Source: Rhodococcus triatomae BKS 15-14 (GTDB lineage: Bacteria; Actinomycetota; Actinomycetes; Mycobacteriales; Mycobacteriaceae). Taken from it: DNA of 62,803 nucleotides. Location of the stretch: assembly GCA_000341795.1 (NCBI GenBank), contig AODO01000039.1, forward strand, positions 1 through 62,803, read 5' to 3'. Each line of letters starts with the position of its first letter. Position 1 is the first letter of the stretch. Both the position numbers and the translations under genes were made by a program. The notes beneath the pieces were generated by a model. It saw nothing but the letters and a program-made list of their open reading frames with translations. It was not told the origin of the DNA and searched no databases. Shown here piece after piece: positions 43,851 through 56,771 of this stretch.

Positions 43851-43883
43851 GTCGAGCCTCCCGGAGATTCCGGGAGGCTCGAC
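43851..43883 (-). terminator. Hairpin terminator after the ABC permease gene
   Basis: A perfect 15-bp stem (43851-43865 with 43869-43883) with a 3-nt GAT loop lies 55 nt after the permease stop and immediately before the DUF4259 start codon. Confidence 0.75.
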
Positions 43884-43937
43884 CGGTCCAGCCCGCCGGG
43901 CGCAGCACGAGTGCCGTCACCGCACGGCATCGAGGTA

Positions 43938-44732
43938 CTAGGCGTCGCGGCGGTTCACCACGAACAGTGCCGCGCCGAACACGACGGCCACGAACGCGAT
44001 GAAGTAGACGAGGCTCCCCCAGGGGCCCCAGTGCCAGTCGATGCCCTGGTCCGAGCCGAGGAAGTGGTTGGCATTCGCGAACGGCAGGAACGGCTGGATC
44101 TCGCGACCGACGCGTCCGAACAACGCGAACAGCGACTCGATCAGCAGCGGCCACAACAGCAGCAGGGTGATCGCGCCCGCCGACTGACGCACGAGCGAGC
44201 CCACGGCGACGGCCAGCGCGACACACAGGAACGCGTAGACCGGGACGCCGTAGATCGACCGCCACGCGTCGCTGCCGGTGAGAGTGAGCAGCGTGCCCGC
44301 CTCCTCCCCCGCTGTCGCCTTCGCGATCGCGTACGCACCGAACGTGAGCACGAAGGTGAGCAGCGCGCCGAACACCCCGATCAGACCGGCCTTGGTGATC
44401 AGCACCGTGTCGCGCTTCGGTACCGCCTGGAACGTGGTGCGGATGATGCCGAACCGGTACTCACTGGTCACCGCGAGTGCCGCGAGAATCATCAGCACGA
44501 GCACGCCGAACCCGGTGACACCGCCGAGGGCATCGGCGAGGGTCGGCAGGAACGGTTCGACACCCGGGTCGGCGCCGGCCGCGACGTCCTTCTGGTAGGC
44601 CTCCAGGCTCAGCTTGGACGTCAGGCCGATCACGCCTGCCAGGCCGAGTCCGAGGACGATGATCGCGATCGTGCACCACAGCGGCGACTTCGTCGACGTG
44701 AGTTTGATGCGTTCCGCTGCCATGACACCCAT
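43938..44732 (-). CDS. ABC-2 type transporter permease
   Basis: This 264-residue inner-membrane permease has six predicted helices and an extracytoplasmic loop (SLEAYQKDVAAGADPGVEPF) after helix 1. The conserved SEYRFGIIRTTFQAVPKRDTVL motif is typical of ABC-2 permeases of the CcmB/NatB-like drug or lipid exporter group. The ATG overlaps the ATPase stop by one base, so the two form one exporter. Substrate unknown. Confidence 0.88.
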   Translation of the reverse strand: MGVMAAERIKLTSTKSPLWCTIAIIVLGLGLAGVIGLTSKLSLEAYQKDVAAGADPGVEPFLPTLADALGGVTGFGVLVLMILAALAVTSEYRFGIIRTTFQAVPKRDTVLITKAGLIGVFGALLTFVLTFGAYAIAKATAGEEAGTLLTLTGSDAWRSIYGVPVYAFLCVALAVAVGSLVRQSAGAITLLLLWPLLIESLFALFGRVGREIQPFLPFANANHFLGSDQGIDWHWGPWGSLVYFIAFVAVVFGAALFVVNRRDA

Positions 44733-45664
44733 CAGAGCGCCCCTCCCATCACGTCTGCGTGGTACTGCACGTCGTCGCCGGTCAGTTTCATGAAGGCGTC
44801 CTCCAGCGAGCCGCGTTGCGCGGACAGCTCGTGCAGCACGATGCCGTTGTCGCCCGCCACCTGTCCGACCACGTCGGTGGTGGCACCGGCGACGATCAGC
44901 GCCGCCCCGCCGGCGTCCGCACCGTCCTCACGGAAGGCGATGCCCTTCGCGGTGAGTGCCTCCTGCAGCGCGCCGAGCTGGGGGCTGCGCACCCGCACCC
45001 CGGCCTCCGATGCGCGATCGACGAAGTCCTGAACGGGCGAGTCGGAGATCAGCCGGCCACGGCCGATCACCACGAGATGCTCTGCGGTCAAAGCCATCTC
45101 GGACAGCAGGTGGCTCGACACCAGGACGGTGCGTCCCTCCGCGGCGAGGCGCTGCATGAACTTGCGGATCCAGACGATGCCCTCGGGATCGAGTCCGTTG
45201 ACCGGCTCGTCGAAGAGCAGGACCTTCGGATCGCCGAGCAGTGCGCCGGCCAGACCGAGCCGCTGCGCCATGCCGAGCGAGAATCCGCCCGCCTTCTTGC
45301 CCGCGACCTCGGAGAGCCCGACCAACCGGAGCACCTCGTCGACACGCGTACCGGGAATCCCGTTCGATGCGGCCATCCACTGCAGGTGCGCCTTGGCGGA
45401 GCGGTTCGGGTGCACCCACTTGGCGTCGAGCAGCGCGCCGACGGTGCGCAGGGGCTGCTTCAGGTCGTGGTACGGAGTGCCGTCGATCAGCGCGGCTCCG
45501 GCCGTGGGCCGGTCCAGGCCGAGGATCATGCGCATCGTCGTCGACTTGCCCGCGCCGTTCGGGCCGAGGAATCCGGTGACGATTCCGGGCCGGACGGTGA
45601 ACGTCAGGTCGTCGACCGCGGTGACGTCACCGAACCTCTTGGTCAGTCCCCTCACTTCAATCAT
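44732..45664 (-). CDS. ABC transporter ATP-binding protein
   Basis: This 310-residue ATPase energises the permease encoded next. Walker A is LGPNGAGKSTTMRMIL, the signature region is GFSLGMAQRLGLAGALL (degenerate LSGGQ, typical of this family), Walker B is VLLFDEPVNGLDPEGIVW and the H-loop is SSHLLSEM. The C-terminal quarter is a substrate-binding extension seen in ABC-2 exporters. ATG 45664 opens MIEVRGLTKRFG; ATG 45676 is an alternative start. It lies upstream of the permease in a two-gene operon. Confidence 0.92.
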   Translation of the reverse strand: MIEVRGLTKRFGDVTAVDDLTFTVRPGIVTGFLGPNGAGKSTTMRMILGLDRPTAGAALIDGTPYHDLKQPLRTVGALLDAKWVHPNRSAKAHLQWMAASNGIPGTRVDEVLRLVGLSEVAGKKAGGFSLGMAQRLGLAGALLGDPKVLLFDEPVNGLDPEGIVWIRKFMQRLAAEGRTVLVSSHLLSEMALTAEHLVVIGRGRLISDSPVQDFVDRASEAGVRVRSPQLGALQEALTAKGIAFREDGADAGGAALIVAGATTDVVGQVAGDNGIVLHELSAQRGSLEDAFMKLTGDDVQYHADVMGGAL

Positions 45665-45847
45665 GACCGCCAGCATTCCCGAAAAGCGGGCGCCGCACAT
45701 CCCCCGGCGGTCGCGTGGCGTGTCATCCCTGGGGATGACCCGGGGTCGGGGTGTACCCCGATGCAGCGCTGCGGGCGGCGAGGGCGCACCGCCGATCACA
45801 TTGCGGATCCACTCGATTCACGCGCACACCTGTGGTGCGGTGGGCGG

Positions 45848-46858
45848 TCAGCGTGACCGACCGTTCCCGCCCGCCGGCTCCGAGATCGTCGGGAACCGCT
45901 CGGCCGGCATCTCACCCTCGTCGTACACGGTCTGGGGCGGACCGATCAGCTGCGGATCCGGGCGCCCCACGATCCGGGCGTCCTTGCCCGTGTAGTCGAA
46001 TCGCGCGAGCACCCACCGCATCGCCTCGAGGCGGGCCCGCTTCTTGTCGTTGGACTTGACGATGGTCCACGGCGCGTGCGGGGTGTCCGTGTAGAACAGC
46101 ATGTTCTCCTTGGCCTCGGTGTACGCGTCCCACTTGTCGAGGCTGGCGAGGTCCGTCGGCGAGAGCTTCCACTGCTTGACGGGGTCGGTGCTGCGGGCGA
46201 CGAACCGCGCGTGCTGCTCCTCCCGCCCGACCGAGAACCAGAACTTGATCAGGTGAATGCCGGACTGGACGAGCATCCGTTCGAATTCCGGTGCGGAGCG
46301 GGTGAATTCGAGGTACTCGGTGGGCGTGCAGTAGCCCATGACCCGTTCGACTCCCGCCCGGTTGTACCAGGAGCGGTCCATCAGCACGATCTCGCCGCCG
46401 GCGGGCAGATGCGCGACGTAGCGCTGGAAGTACCACTGCGTGCGTTCCCGCTCGGTCGGCTTCTCGAGTGCCATGACGCGAGCGCCGCGGGGGTTGAGGT
46501 GCTCGGTGAACCGTTTGATGGCGCCACCCTTGCCCGCCGCGTCGCGTCCCTCGAAGATGATGACGATCTTCTCGTCGTTCTCCTTGACCCAGGCCTGCAG
46601 TTTGAGCAGCTCGATCTGGAGCGCTCGTTTGCGGTGCTCGTACTGGCGCCGCGTCATCTTCTTGTCGTACGGGTACCCGTGCCGCCACGGGGCGTCGGGG
46701 CCGTCGTCGGGGCGGGCGCGTCCGGACTTGCGCAGGAGCTCGCCGATCTCGTCGATCTCCGGAGTCACGTCGATCGTCTCGGGGGAGGCCAGCTGGAAGT
46801 CACCGTCCCCGTGCTGCCCGTTCGCGTCCTTGCCGTGGTGCCCGTGCTGCTCGCTCAC
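45848..46858 (-). CDS. ppk2: Polyphosphate kinase 2
   Basis: This 336-residue class I PPK2 uses polyphosphate to phosphorylate nucleoside diphosphates. The P-loop core has Walker A FEGRDAAGKGGAIKRF, the lid region PRGARVMALEKPTERE, and Walker B VLMDRSWYNRAGVERVMG. The N-terminal 60 residues are His/Gly/Asp-rich and disordered. GTG 46858 has TAGGCT (46871-46866) 7 nt upstream, so a leaderless mRNA is likely; an AAAGG sits too close to act as Shine-Dalgarno. Neighbours are unrelated. Confidence 0.93.
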   Translation of the reverse strand: MSEQHGHHGKDANGQHGDGDFQLASPETIDVTPEIDEIGELLRKSGRARPDDGPDAPWRHGYPYDKKMTRRQYEHRKRALQIELLKLQAWVKENDEKIVIIFEGRDAAGKGGAIKRFTEHLNPRGARVMALEKPTERERTQWYFQRYVAHLPAGGEIVLMDRSWYNRAGVERVMGYCTPTEYLEFTRSAPEFERMLVQSGIHLIKFWFSVGREEQHARFVARSTDPVKQWKLSPTDLASLDKWDAYTEAKENMLFYTDTPHAPWTIVKSNDKKRARLEAMRWVLARFDYTGKDARIVGRPDPQLIGPPQTVYDEGEMPAERFPTISEPAGGNGRSR

Positions 46859-46918
46859 CCTTTCGAGCCTACCGCCGCGACGGCACGCCGTCAGGATGGA
46901 ACGGCGGCGGGCCGACCG

Positions 46919-47899
<981 letters not shown>

Positions 47900-47903
<4 letters not shown>

Positions 47904-49012
47904 CCCATCCTCACTCGTGTGTCGGGCACAGTCGTCGTTCCCGTCTCCGGCCCGGCCACCCCGAAACGGTCGGGGCGGCACGCCTGCACCTCCGGTAGCG
48001 GACTGCCTGCCAGTTCCGCCACCACCGCGTCCGCCGACAGTGGTGTCAGCAGGATCCCGTTGCGGCCCTGACCCGCCGCGACCACCACCCGCTCCGACAC
48101 CCGCCCCAGGATCGGTAGGTTGTCGGGGCTCATGGGTCGCAGGCCGGCGGTGGCCTCGTGCAGTTCGTACTCGCCGAGGCCGGGCATCAAGGCCTGGGCG
48201 TCGAGAATCAGGTCGCGGACTCCCGCGACGGTGACGGCGGTGTCCTCACCGGACTCGTGCTGTGTCGCACCGACGACGAGACCGTCGCCGCGCGGCACCA
48301 GGTAGACGGGCCTGCCGTGGACGCTGGCACGGACGGTCCGCGACGGTGCGGGCGACACTCCGGGCCGGTGCCGCAGCCGCAGCACCTCCCCCTTCACGGG
48401 TCGCACCGGCAGCCCCGGCCACAGCCGTGCGGACGCGGTCCCGGCAGCGATCACCACCCGGTCGGCAGCGAGTCCGCCCGGATCGGTGACGGCCTCGGCC
48501 ACGAAGCGGACCCCCGCCGCCTCGCCCGCGGCCCGCAGCGCTCGCACGAGGGCGCGGTTGTCGACGGCGAACTCCGCCTCCGCCAACAGCCCGAGCCGGA
48601 TCGTGGGTGCCAGAGCGGGTTCCTCGGCGCGGATCCGAGCCCGCGTCAACAGATCGAGCCGGTACCCGCGACCGTCGAGCCATTCGGCGACCGTCCGCAG
48701 GTCCGCGGCATCCGCGGCGTCCAGCGCCACGGTCATCGAACTCTCGGAGGTGAAGAGCACCTCGCCCGTCAGGCGTTCCAGCTCGGCGCCGAACTCGGGC
48801 CACCGGTCGAGCGACGCCGCACCGACCGCGAGGACCGCGTCCTCTCCCGGCCAGCCCTCGGACAGTGGGGCGAGCATGCCACCCGCAACCCAGGACGCCC
48901 CGGATCCGACGTGCGGGTCGTGCACCGTGACTTTCCATCCGGCCTGGGCTGCGCGCCAGGCGACCGACAGTCCGATCACGCCGCCACCGATCACCGCGAC
49001 GGTTCCAGTCAT
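47900..49012 (-). CDS. thiO: Glycine oxidase ThiO
   Basis: This 370-residue FAD enzyme of the D-amino-acid oxidase/glycine oxidase family oxidises glycine to dehydroglycine (iminoacetate) for ThiG. The Rossmann motif is TVAVIGGGVIGLSVAW, and other markers are SGASWVAGGMLAPL, AVDNRALVRAL and GQGRNGILLTPLSAD. ATG 49012 has GGTGGAG just upstream; GTG 49015 is possible. It is the first gene of the thiO-thiS-thiG operon, directly after a TPP riboswitch whose 3' end abuts the ribosome-binding site. Confidence 0.95.
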
Positions 49013-49023
49013 CACTCCACCTC

Positions 49024-49107
49024 ACTCCCTGCGCCGGCATGATCCGGGTCAGGTCTGACGGTCGGGGCCCGCGAGCCCCCTCTCAGCCCCGCGTTCGCCG
49101 GGACTCC
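49024..49107 (-). ncRNA. TPP riboswitch upstream of thiO
   Basis: On the minus strand the conserved GGGCTGAGAG (about 49090-49081) and the ACCTGACCCGGATCATGCCGG segment precede GCAGGGAG. These are the hallmark TPP-binding stretches. The aptamer ends only about 10 nt before the GGTGGAG of thiO, suggesting control of translation initiation by sequestration of that site. Confidence 0.9.
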
Positions 49108-49128
49108 CGTGTCACTCTGTTCCACCAG

Positions 49129-49138
49129 AGACTACCTT
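49129..49138. promoter_or_regulatory. Overlapping divergent -10 elements of thiE and thiO
   Basis: TACCTT (49133-49138, plus strand) is the -10 of leaderless thiE; TAGTCT (49134-49129, minus strand) is the likely -10 of the riboswitch-thiO transcript. They share two base pairs, so only one polymerase can occupy the site at a time. Confidence 0.6.
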
Positions 49139-49145
49139 TGGACGC

Positions 49146-49856
49146 GTGCCCACCTCGCATGCCGGTCGACGACCAACTCCGCGCGAACGTCTCGCCACCG
49201 CCCGTCTGTACCTGTGCACCGACGCCCGCCGCGAGCGTGGCGACCTGGCGAAGTTCGCCGAGGCCGCCCTGTCCGGTGGCGTCGACGTCATCCAGCTCCG
49301 CGACAAGGGCTCGGCCGGCGAGAGGCAGTTCGGCCGGATCGAGGCGAAGGAGGAGCTGGCCGCGTTGGCCGAGCTCGCCGCGGTGTGCCGCCGGCACGGC
49401 GCGCTGCTCGCCGTCAACGATCGCGCCGACCTGGCCCTCGCCTCGGGTGCCGACGTCCTGCACCTCGGGCAGGGCGATCTCCCGGTGCACTACGCGCGTC
49501 AGGTCGTCGGACCGGACGTGGTGATCGGCCGGTCCACCGGCAGCCGCGCGCAGGCGCAGCTCGCCGCGATCGAGGAGGGCGTCGACTACTTCGCCACCGG
49601 CCCGGTGTGGGCCACTCCGACCAAGCCCGGGCGCCCCGCCGCGAGCCTCGATCTGGTCCGCCAGGTGGCCGAGTCGCAGCCGACGATGCCGTGGTTCGCG
49701 ATCGGCGGGATCGACGAGGAGCGGCTCCCCGAGGTCCTGGATGCGGGCGCGACCAGGATCGTCGTGGTGCGCGCGATCACCGAGGCCCGCGACCCGCAGG
49801 CCGCGGCCCGCTCCCTCGCCGACGCCCTCGACCGCAACATCGCCGCGAAGCACTGA
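49146..49856 (+). CDS. thiE: Thiamine-phosphate synthase
   Basis: This 236-residue TIM-barrel enzyme joins thiazole phosphate and HMP-PP to form thiamine phosphate. It shows [60 protein letters not shown] and [12 protein letters not shown] 49146 has TACCTT (49133-49138) 7 nt upstream and no Shine-Dalgarno, so the mRNA is predicted leaderless, without its own riboswitch. A strong hairpin follows at 49904. Confidence 0.96.
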   Translation: MPTSHAGRRPTPRERLATARLYLCTDARRERGDLAKFAEAALSGGVDVIQLRDKGSAGERQFGRIEAKEELAALAELAAVCRRHGALLAVNDRADLALASGADVLHLGQGDLPVHYARQVVGPDVVIGRSTGSRAQAQLAAIEEGVDYFATGPVWATPTKPGRPAASLDLVRQVAESQPTMPWFAIGGIDEERLPEVLDAGATRIVVVRAITEARDPQAAARSLADALDRNIAAKH

Positions 49857-49903
49857 TCCGTCCCACGCGGGTCCGCGCCGGCCGTTCGAAACCCCGCCCC
49901 GTC

Positions 49904-49949
49904 ACGGCTGAAGGCCACCGTCAGCGATGTGACGGTGGCCTTCAGCCGT
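49904..49949. terminator. Bidirectional hairpin terminator after thiE
   Basis: A 19-bp perfect stem (49904-49922 with 49931-49949), extended by an A-T pair, closes around a 6-nt loop between the convergent thiE and Nudix-PIN genes. Confidence 0.85.
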
Positions 49950-49975
49950 ACGTGGGTGTCAGCCGCGACGGGGTG

Positions 49976-50848
49976 TCAGGCCAGCCAGGACAGGACGGCC
50001 GACGGCGACAGCCGCAGCACCTCGTCCGGGAGCCGGGCCTGCAGACCGCGGTCGGCGGTGACGACGGCGGTCAGCTCGGCCACGACCTCGGTGAGCGTGG
50101 CCGACTGCCAGGTCGCCGACGCCAGCTCGGCGAGGGTGTCGTCACCGCTGCCCGCCGCGACGTGCACGGGCACCCGGTCGTCCATCGCGACGGCGTCCAC
50201 GGCGCGACCCTCCAGGACCGCTTCGACGCGGGGAAGCCAGCCGAAGCCGCCGCCCGGCAGCTCGATCGTCCGCGGCAACGTGCCGGCGAGGTCGGCGAGG
50301 AGCCTGCCCGTGGCGCCCGCGCGGTCGCGCCACCAGCCGTCGGGCCGTGACCCGAGGACGTTCGCGGTGTCGAGCAGCAACCGGACCGAGGTGGCGCGCA
50401 GGCCCGGCCAGCTCGCGGCGAAGCCGGGGTGCAGTGGCAGGTCGGTGACCTGGTCCTCGGGGACCCAGCGCAGTTCGGTGCTCTCCCCGTTGGGGACGGT
50501 GGTCAGCGTCGTCGCGGCGTCCGCGACCACAGTCGTGTAGGTCCAGGGCCCGCTTGCGGCGCGAGCGGTGACACGTTCTGCGCGGACCTGCACGTGGCCG
50601 GCGACGATTCCGGCTTCCTCGCCCGCCTCACGGACCGCGGCGTGAGTGGTGGTCTCGTGGGAGTCGCGGGCGCCGCCGGGCAGCGCCCACGTCCCGCCCT
50701 GATGGCTCCACGCAGCGCGATGCTGGAGGAGCACCGCCGATCCCCCGCTCGGTGACGGCGCCCGGAGCAGCAGTCCGGCGGCACCGTGACGCCCCCAGTA
50801 CCGGCTGCCGTCATCGCTTTCGGCCCAACCGTCCCCGTCACCGCGCAT
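49976..50848 (-). CDS. mutT3: Nudix hydrolase fused to a PIN-like domain (MutT3-like)
   Basis: This 290-residue protein has an N-terminal Nudix domain whose box (residues 59-81) starts GARDSHE and ends REAGEEAGI, a perfect match to the consensus. From residue 155 a separate PIN-like domain follows: LLLDTANVLGSRPDGWW (Asp160), SGDDTLAEL (Asp236/237) and VVTADRGL (Asp266), the acidic triad expected of a metal-dependent RNase. By position the Nudix part corresponds to mycobacterial MutT3, which sanitises 8-oxo-guanine nucleotides. Whether the fused part is an active nuclease is unknown. ATG 50848 is the natural start. Confidence 0.82.
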   Translation of the reverse strand: MRGDGDGWAESDDGSRYWGRHGAAGLLLRAPSPSGGSAVLLQHRAAWSHQGGTWALPGGARDSHETTTHAAVREAGEEAGIVAGHVQVRAERVTARAASGPWTYTTVVADAATTLTTVPNGESTELRWVPEDQVTDLPLHPGFAASWPGLRATSVRLLLDTANVLGSRPDGWWRDRAGATGRLLADLAGTLPRTIELPGGGFGWLPRVEAVLEGRAVDAVAMDDRVPVHVAAGSGDDTLAELASATWQSATLTEVVAELTAVVTADRGLQARLPDEVLRLSPSAVLSWLA

Positions 50849-51022
50849 CGACTTCGCTCACCTGCCCCGTGTTTCCGACTGCCCGGCGTCCCCGGTCGGA
50901 GGACCGGACACGGGACGAGTCATGTGCCCTCGAAGATAGCCAGTCGCACGACGCGAAGCGCGGGTACTGCTTATATGCTGCCCTCTGTCCGGCGTTCGAG
51001 CCAGGTGCGAAGGGGATGCGCG

Positions 51023-52344
51023 GTGGTAGTTCGTGTCGCCCCGTCGACGTGCCCGGGCGGAGTCGGGACGGGGACCGGCCCGGTGCCGATGCGGACCCGG
51101 GCCCTCGCACGCACCACGCCCGCTCGGATCACCGCACTCGCCGTCGGACTGATCACGATCGCGATCCTCTCCGGTGTCGTGGCCGCCGCACAGGTGACCG
51201 ACCGGCAGCAGACGCTCGACACCCTGCACGGCGAGGTCGAACCGCTCGCCCACGCGGCACAGGACATCTACAGCGAACTGTCCATCGCGGACGCCGCGGC
51301 GACCACGGCCTTCCTCGCCGGCGGAATCGAACCGGCGGAGATCCGCGACCGGTACACCCTCGCGATCGGCGAAGCGTCGGCCGATCTGGTCGACGCCGCC
51401 TCGGGCATCGACGATTCCGACACCACCTCCCACGACCTGCTGGCCCGCTTGTCCGTTGGTGTCCCGATGTACACGGCTCTGGTGGAGACGGCCCGCGTCA
51501 ACAACCGGAGCGGACTCCCGGTCGGGTCGGCCTACCTGAGCGAGGCGTCGACGATGATGCAGTCGACGTTGCTGCCCCTGGCCGAGCAGTTGCACACCGT
51601 GCAGGCGGCGCGGGTGGTGCAGATGCAGGCGGAGTTCGCGACGCCTCCGTGGCCGGCGATCATCCTGCTGATGGTGACCCTGGTGGCCCTGGTGGTCGCA
51701 CAGCTGTTCCTGGCGCGGTGGACCCGACGACGCCTCAACGCCGGCCTGATCCTCGCGTCGGCCGCCGTCACGGCGTCACTGGTGTGGCTGGTGGTCGCGG
51801 GACTGCTGTCCGCGGCGTCCACGGCACGCGCCCTCGACGAGGGCGCCCGGCCCCTGTCCGAGCTGACGACGGGCCGCATCGTCACCCAGCAGGCACGCGC
51901 CGACGAGACGCTCGGGCTGGTGCGCCGCGACTTCACCGGACGCTACGACGACCAGTTCCAGCAGCACCTGACCGACCTCGACGCCCTTCTCCAGAGGGTG
52001 GTGCAGGGAGGAATGCGGGCGGGCGCCGACGAGGTCGGTGTCGCCGACCGCGCGCTGGACGACTGGGCGGACGCACACGACCGGCTGATGACGTTGCTCG
52101 AGGGGGGCGACTGGGACGGCGCCGTCTCCGTCGCCGTCGGCCCGGCCGGCGAGTCCGCGATGAAGTACGCGACGGCCGACGCCTACCTGACACACGCGAT
52201 CGACGAGACGCGGTCCGCGCTTCGCTCGGGCGTGGAGCGGGCGGTGACGACGCTGACCGGACTGGCAACGGGGGCAGTCGGATTGGCGGCGATCGCCGTC
52301 GCCGGCATCGCAGCGGGAATGTGGCCTCGTCTCCGGGAGTACCA

Positions 52345-52348
<4 letters not shown>
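51023..52348 (+). CDS. glnX: GlnX-like four-helix membrane sensor
   Basis: This 441-residue integral membrane protein corresponds to mycobacterial Rv0412c (GlnX). It has one helix at about 36-56, a large extracytoplasmic helical domain, two helices near the middle (LLMVTLVALVVAQLFL, then LILASAAVTASLVWLVVAGLL), a second extracytoplasmic domain and a final helix. In mycobacteria GlnX works with GlnH and PknG to sense aspartate/glutamate. GTG 51023 has AAGGGG about 7 nt upstream; ATG 51089 is an alternative. The stop overlaps the glnH start by 4 nt. Confidence 0.88.
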
Positions 52349-55582
<3,234 letters not shown>

Positions 55583-55583
55583 A

Positions 55584-56771
55584 TCACGCGCAGGCGCGGG
55601 CGAACCGGGCGATCGCGAGTTCCTCGTTGGTGGGGACGACGAGGACGGTGACGGCGGACCCGTCGGTGGAGATGACGCGGGCGTCGCGGCTGCGGGCGGC
55701 GTTGCGGTCGGGATCGATCTCGATGCCGAGGCCCTCCAGACCGGCGAGTGCGTCGGCGCGAACCGGCACCGAGTTCTCGCCGACTCCGGCGGTGAAGGTG
55801 ACGACGTCGACACCGCCGAGGGTCAGCAGGTACGCACCGATGTACTTGCGCAGCCGGTGGATGTAGACGTCGTAGGCGAGCGCCGCGTCCTCGTCGCCGT
55901 CGTCGATCAGCCGGCGCAGCTCACGAAAGTCGTTGACACCACACAGTCCCTTGAGTCCGGACCTGCGGTTGAGGAGTTCGTCGATGGCGTCGACATCCAG
56001 TCCGGCACTGCGCCGCAGGTGCATCACGAGGCCGGGATCGATGTCGCCGCTGCGGGTCCCCATCACCAGGCCCTCCAGCGGGGTCATTCCCATCGAGGTG
56101 TCGACCGCGCGACCACCGACGATGGCGGACGCCGACGCCCCGTTCCCGAGGTGCAGGACGATCTGCTTCAGCGCGTCGGGATCCCGGTCGAGAAACTCCG
56201 CCACCCGGCCGGAGACGTACTGGTGCGAGGTGCCGTGAAAGCCGTAGCGGCGCACGGCGTGCGCCTTCGCCACCTCGGCGTCCACGGCGTAGGTGCGGGC
56301 CTTCAACGGCAGCGTGTGGAAGAACGCGGTGTCGAACACCGCGACGTGCGGGACCGACGGCAGCACCCGCATCGCGCTCTCGATCCCGAGCGCGTTCGCC
56401 GGGTTGTGCAGCGGCGCCAACGCCGAGAGCCTGCGGATCTCGGCGAGCACCTGCGGCGTGATCGGTGTCGGCTCGTAGAAGACCTCGCCGCCGTGCACGA
56501 CACGGTGCCCGACCGCAGCGATGCCCGCCGTCGCCAGATCGATGCCGTCCGCGGCGAACATCTCGAACGCCAGACGCAGCCCCTCCCCGTGGTCGGCGAT
56601 ATGCCCGCGGTGCTCGCGGTCCACGCCGTCGTGGTGATGGGTGATCAGCCCGTCGGGCTCCCCGATCCGCTCGACCAGCCCCGACGCGATCGCCGCCCCG
56701 CTGTCCGGGTCGACGAGCTGATACTTCACCGAGGACGACCCCGAATTGACCACGAGCACGGAATCTTTCAC
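55584..56771 (-). CDS. ackA: Acetate kinase
   Basis: This 395-residue ASKHA kinase interconverts acetate plus ATP and acetyl phosphate plus ADP. It shows [70 protein letters not shown] and TAGVGENS, all family motifs. ATG 56771 overlaps the pta stop by 4 nt. With pta it forms the reversible acetate/acetyl-CoA pathway. The stop is 1 nt from the convergent pknG stop. Confidence 0.97.
   Translation of the reverse strand: MKDSVLVVNSGSSSVKYQLVDPDSGAAIASGLVERIGEPDGLITHHHDGVDREHRGHIADHGEGLRLAFEMFAADGIDLATAGIAAVGHRVVHGGEVFYEPTPITPQVLAEIRRLSALAPLHNPANALGIESAMRVLPSVPHVAVFDTAFFHTLPLKARTYAVDAEVAKAHAVRRYGFHGTSHQYVSGRVAEFLDRDPDALKQIVLHLGNGASASAIVGGRAVDTSMGMTPLEGLVMGTRSGDIDPGLVMHLRRSAGLDVDAIDELLNRRSGLKGLCGVNDFRELRRLIDDGDEDAALAYDVYIHRLRKYIGAYLLTLGGVDVVTFTAGVGENSVPVRADALAGLEGLGIEIDPDRNAARSRDARVISTDGSAVTVLVVPTNEELAIARFARACA

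Noticed and set aside
46865..46918. GC-rich imperfect hairpin between ppk2 and thiG as a terminator
   Set aside because: The repeats (GACGGC..GCCGTC) are short and interrupted; no convincing stem could be drawn.
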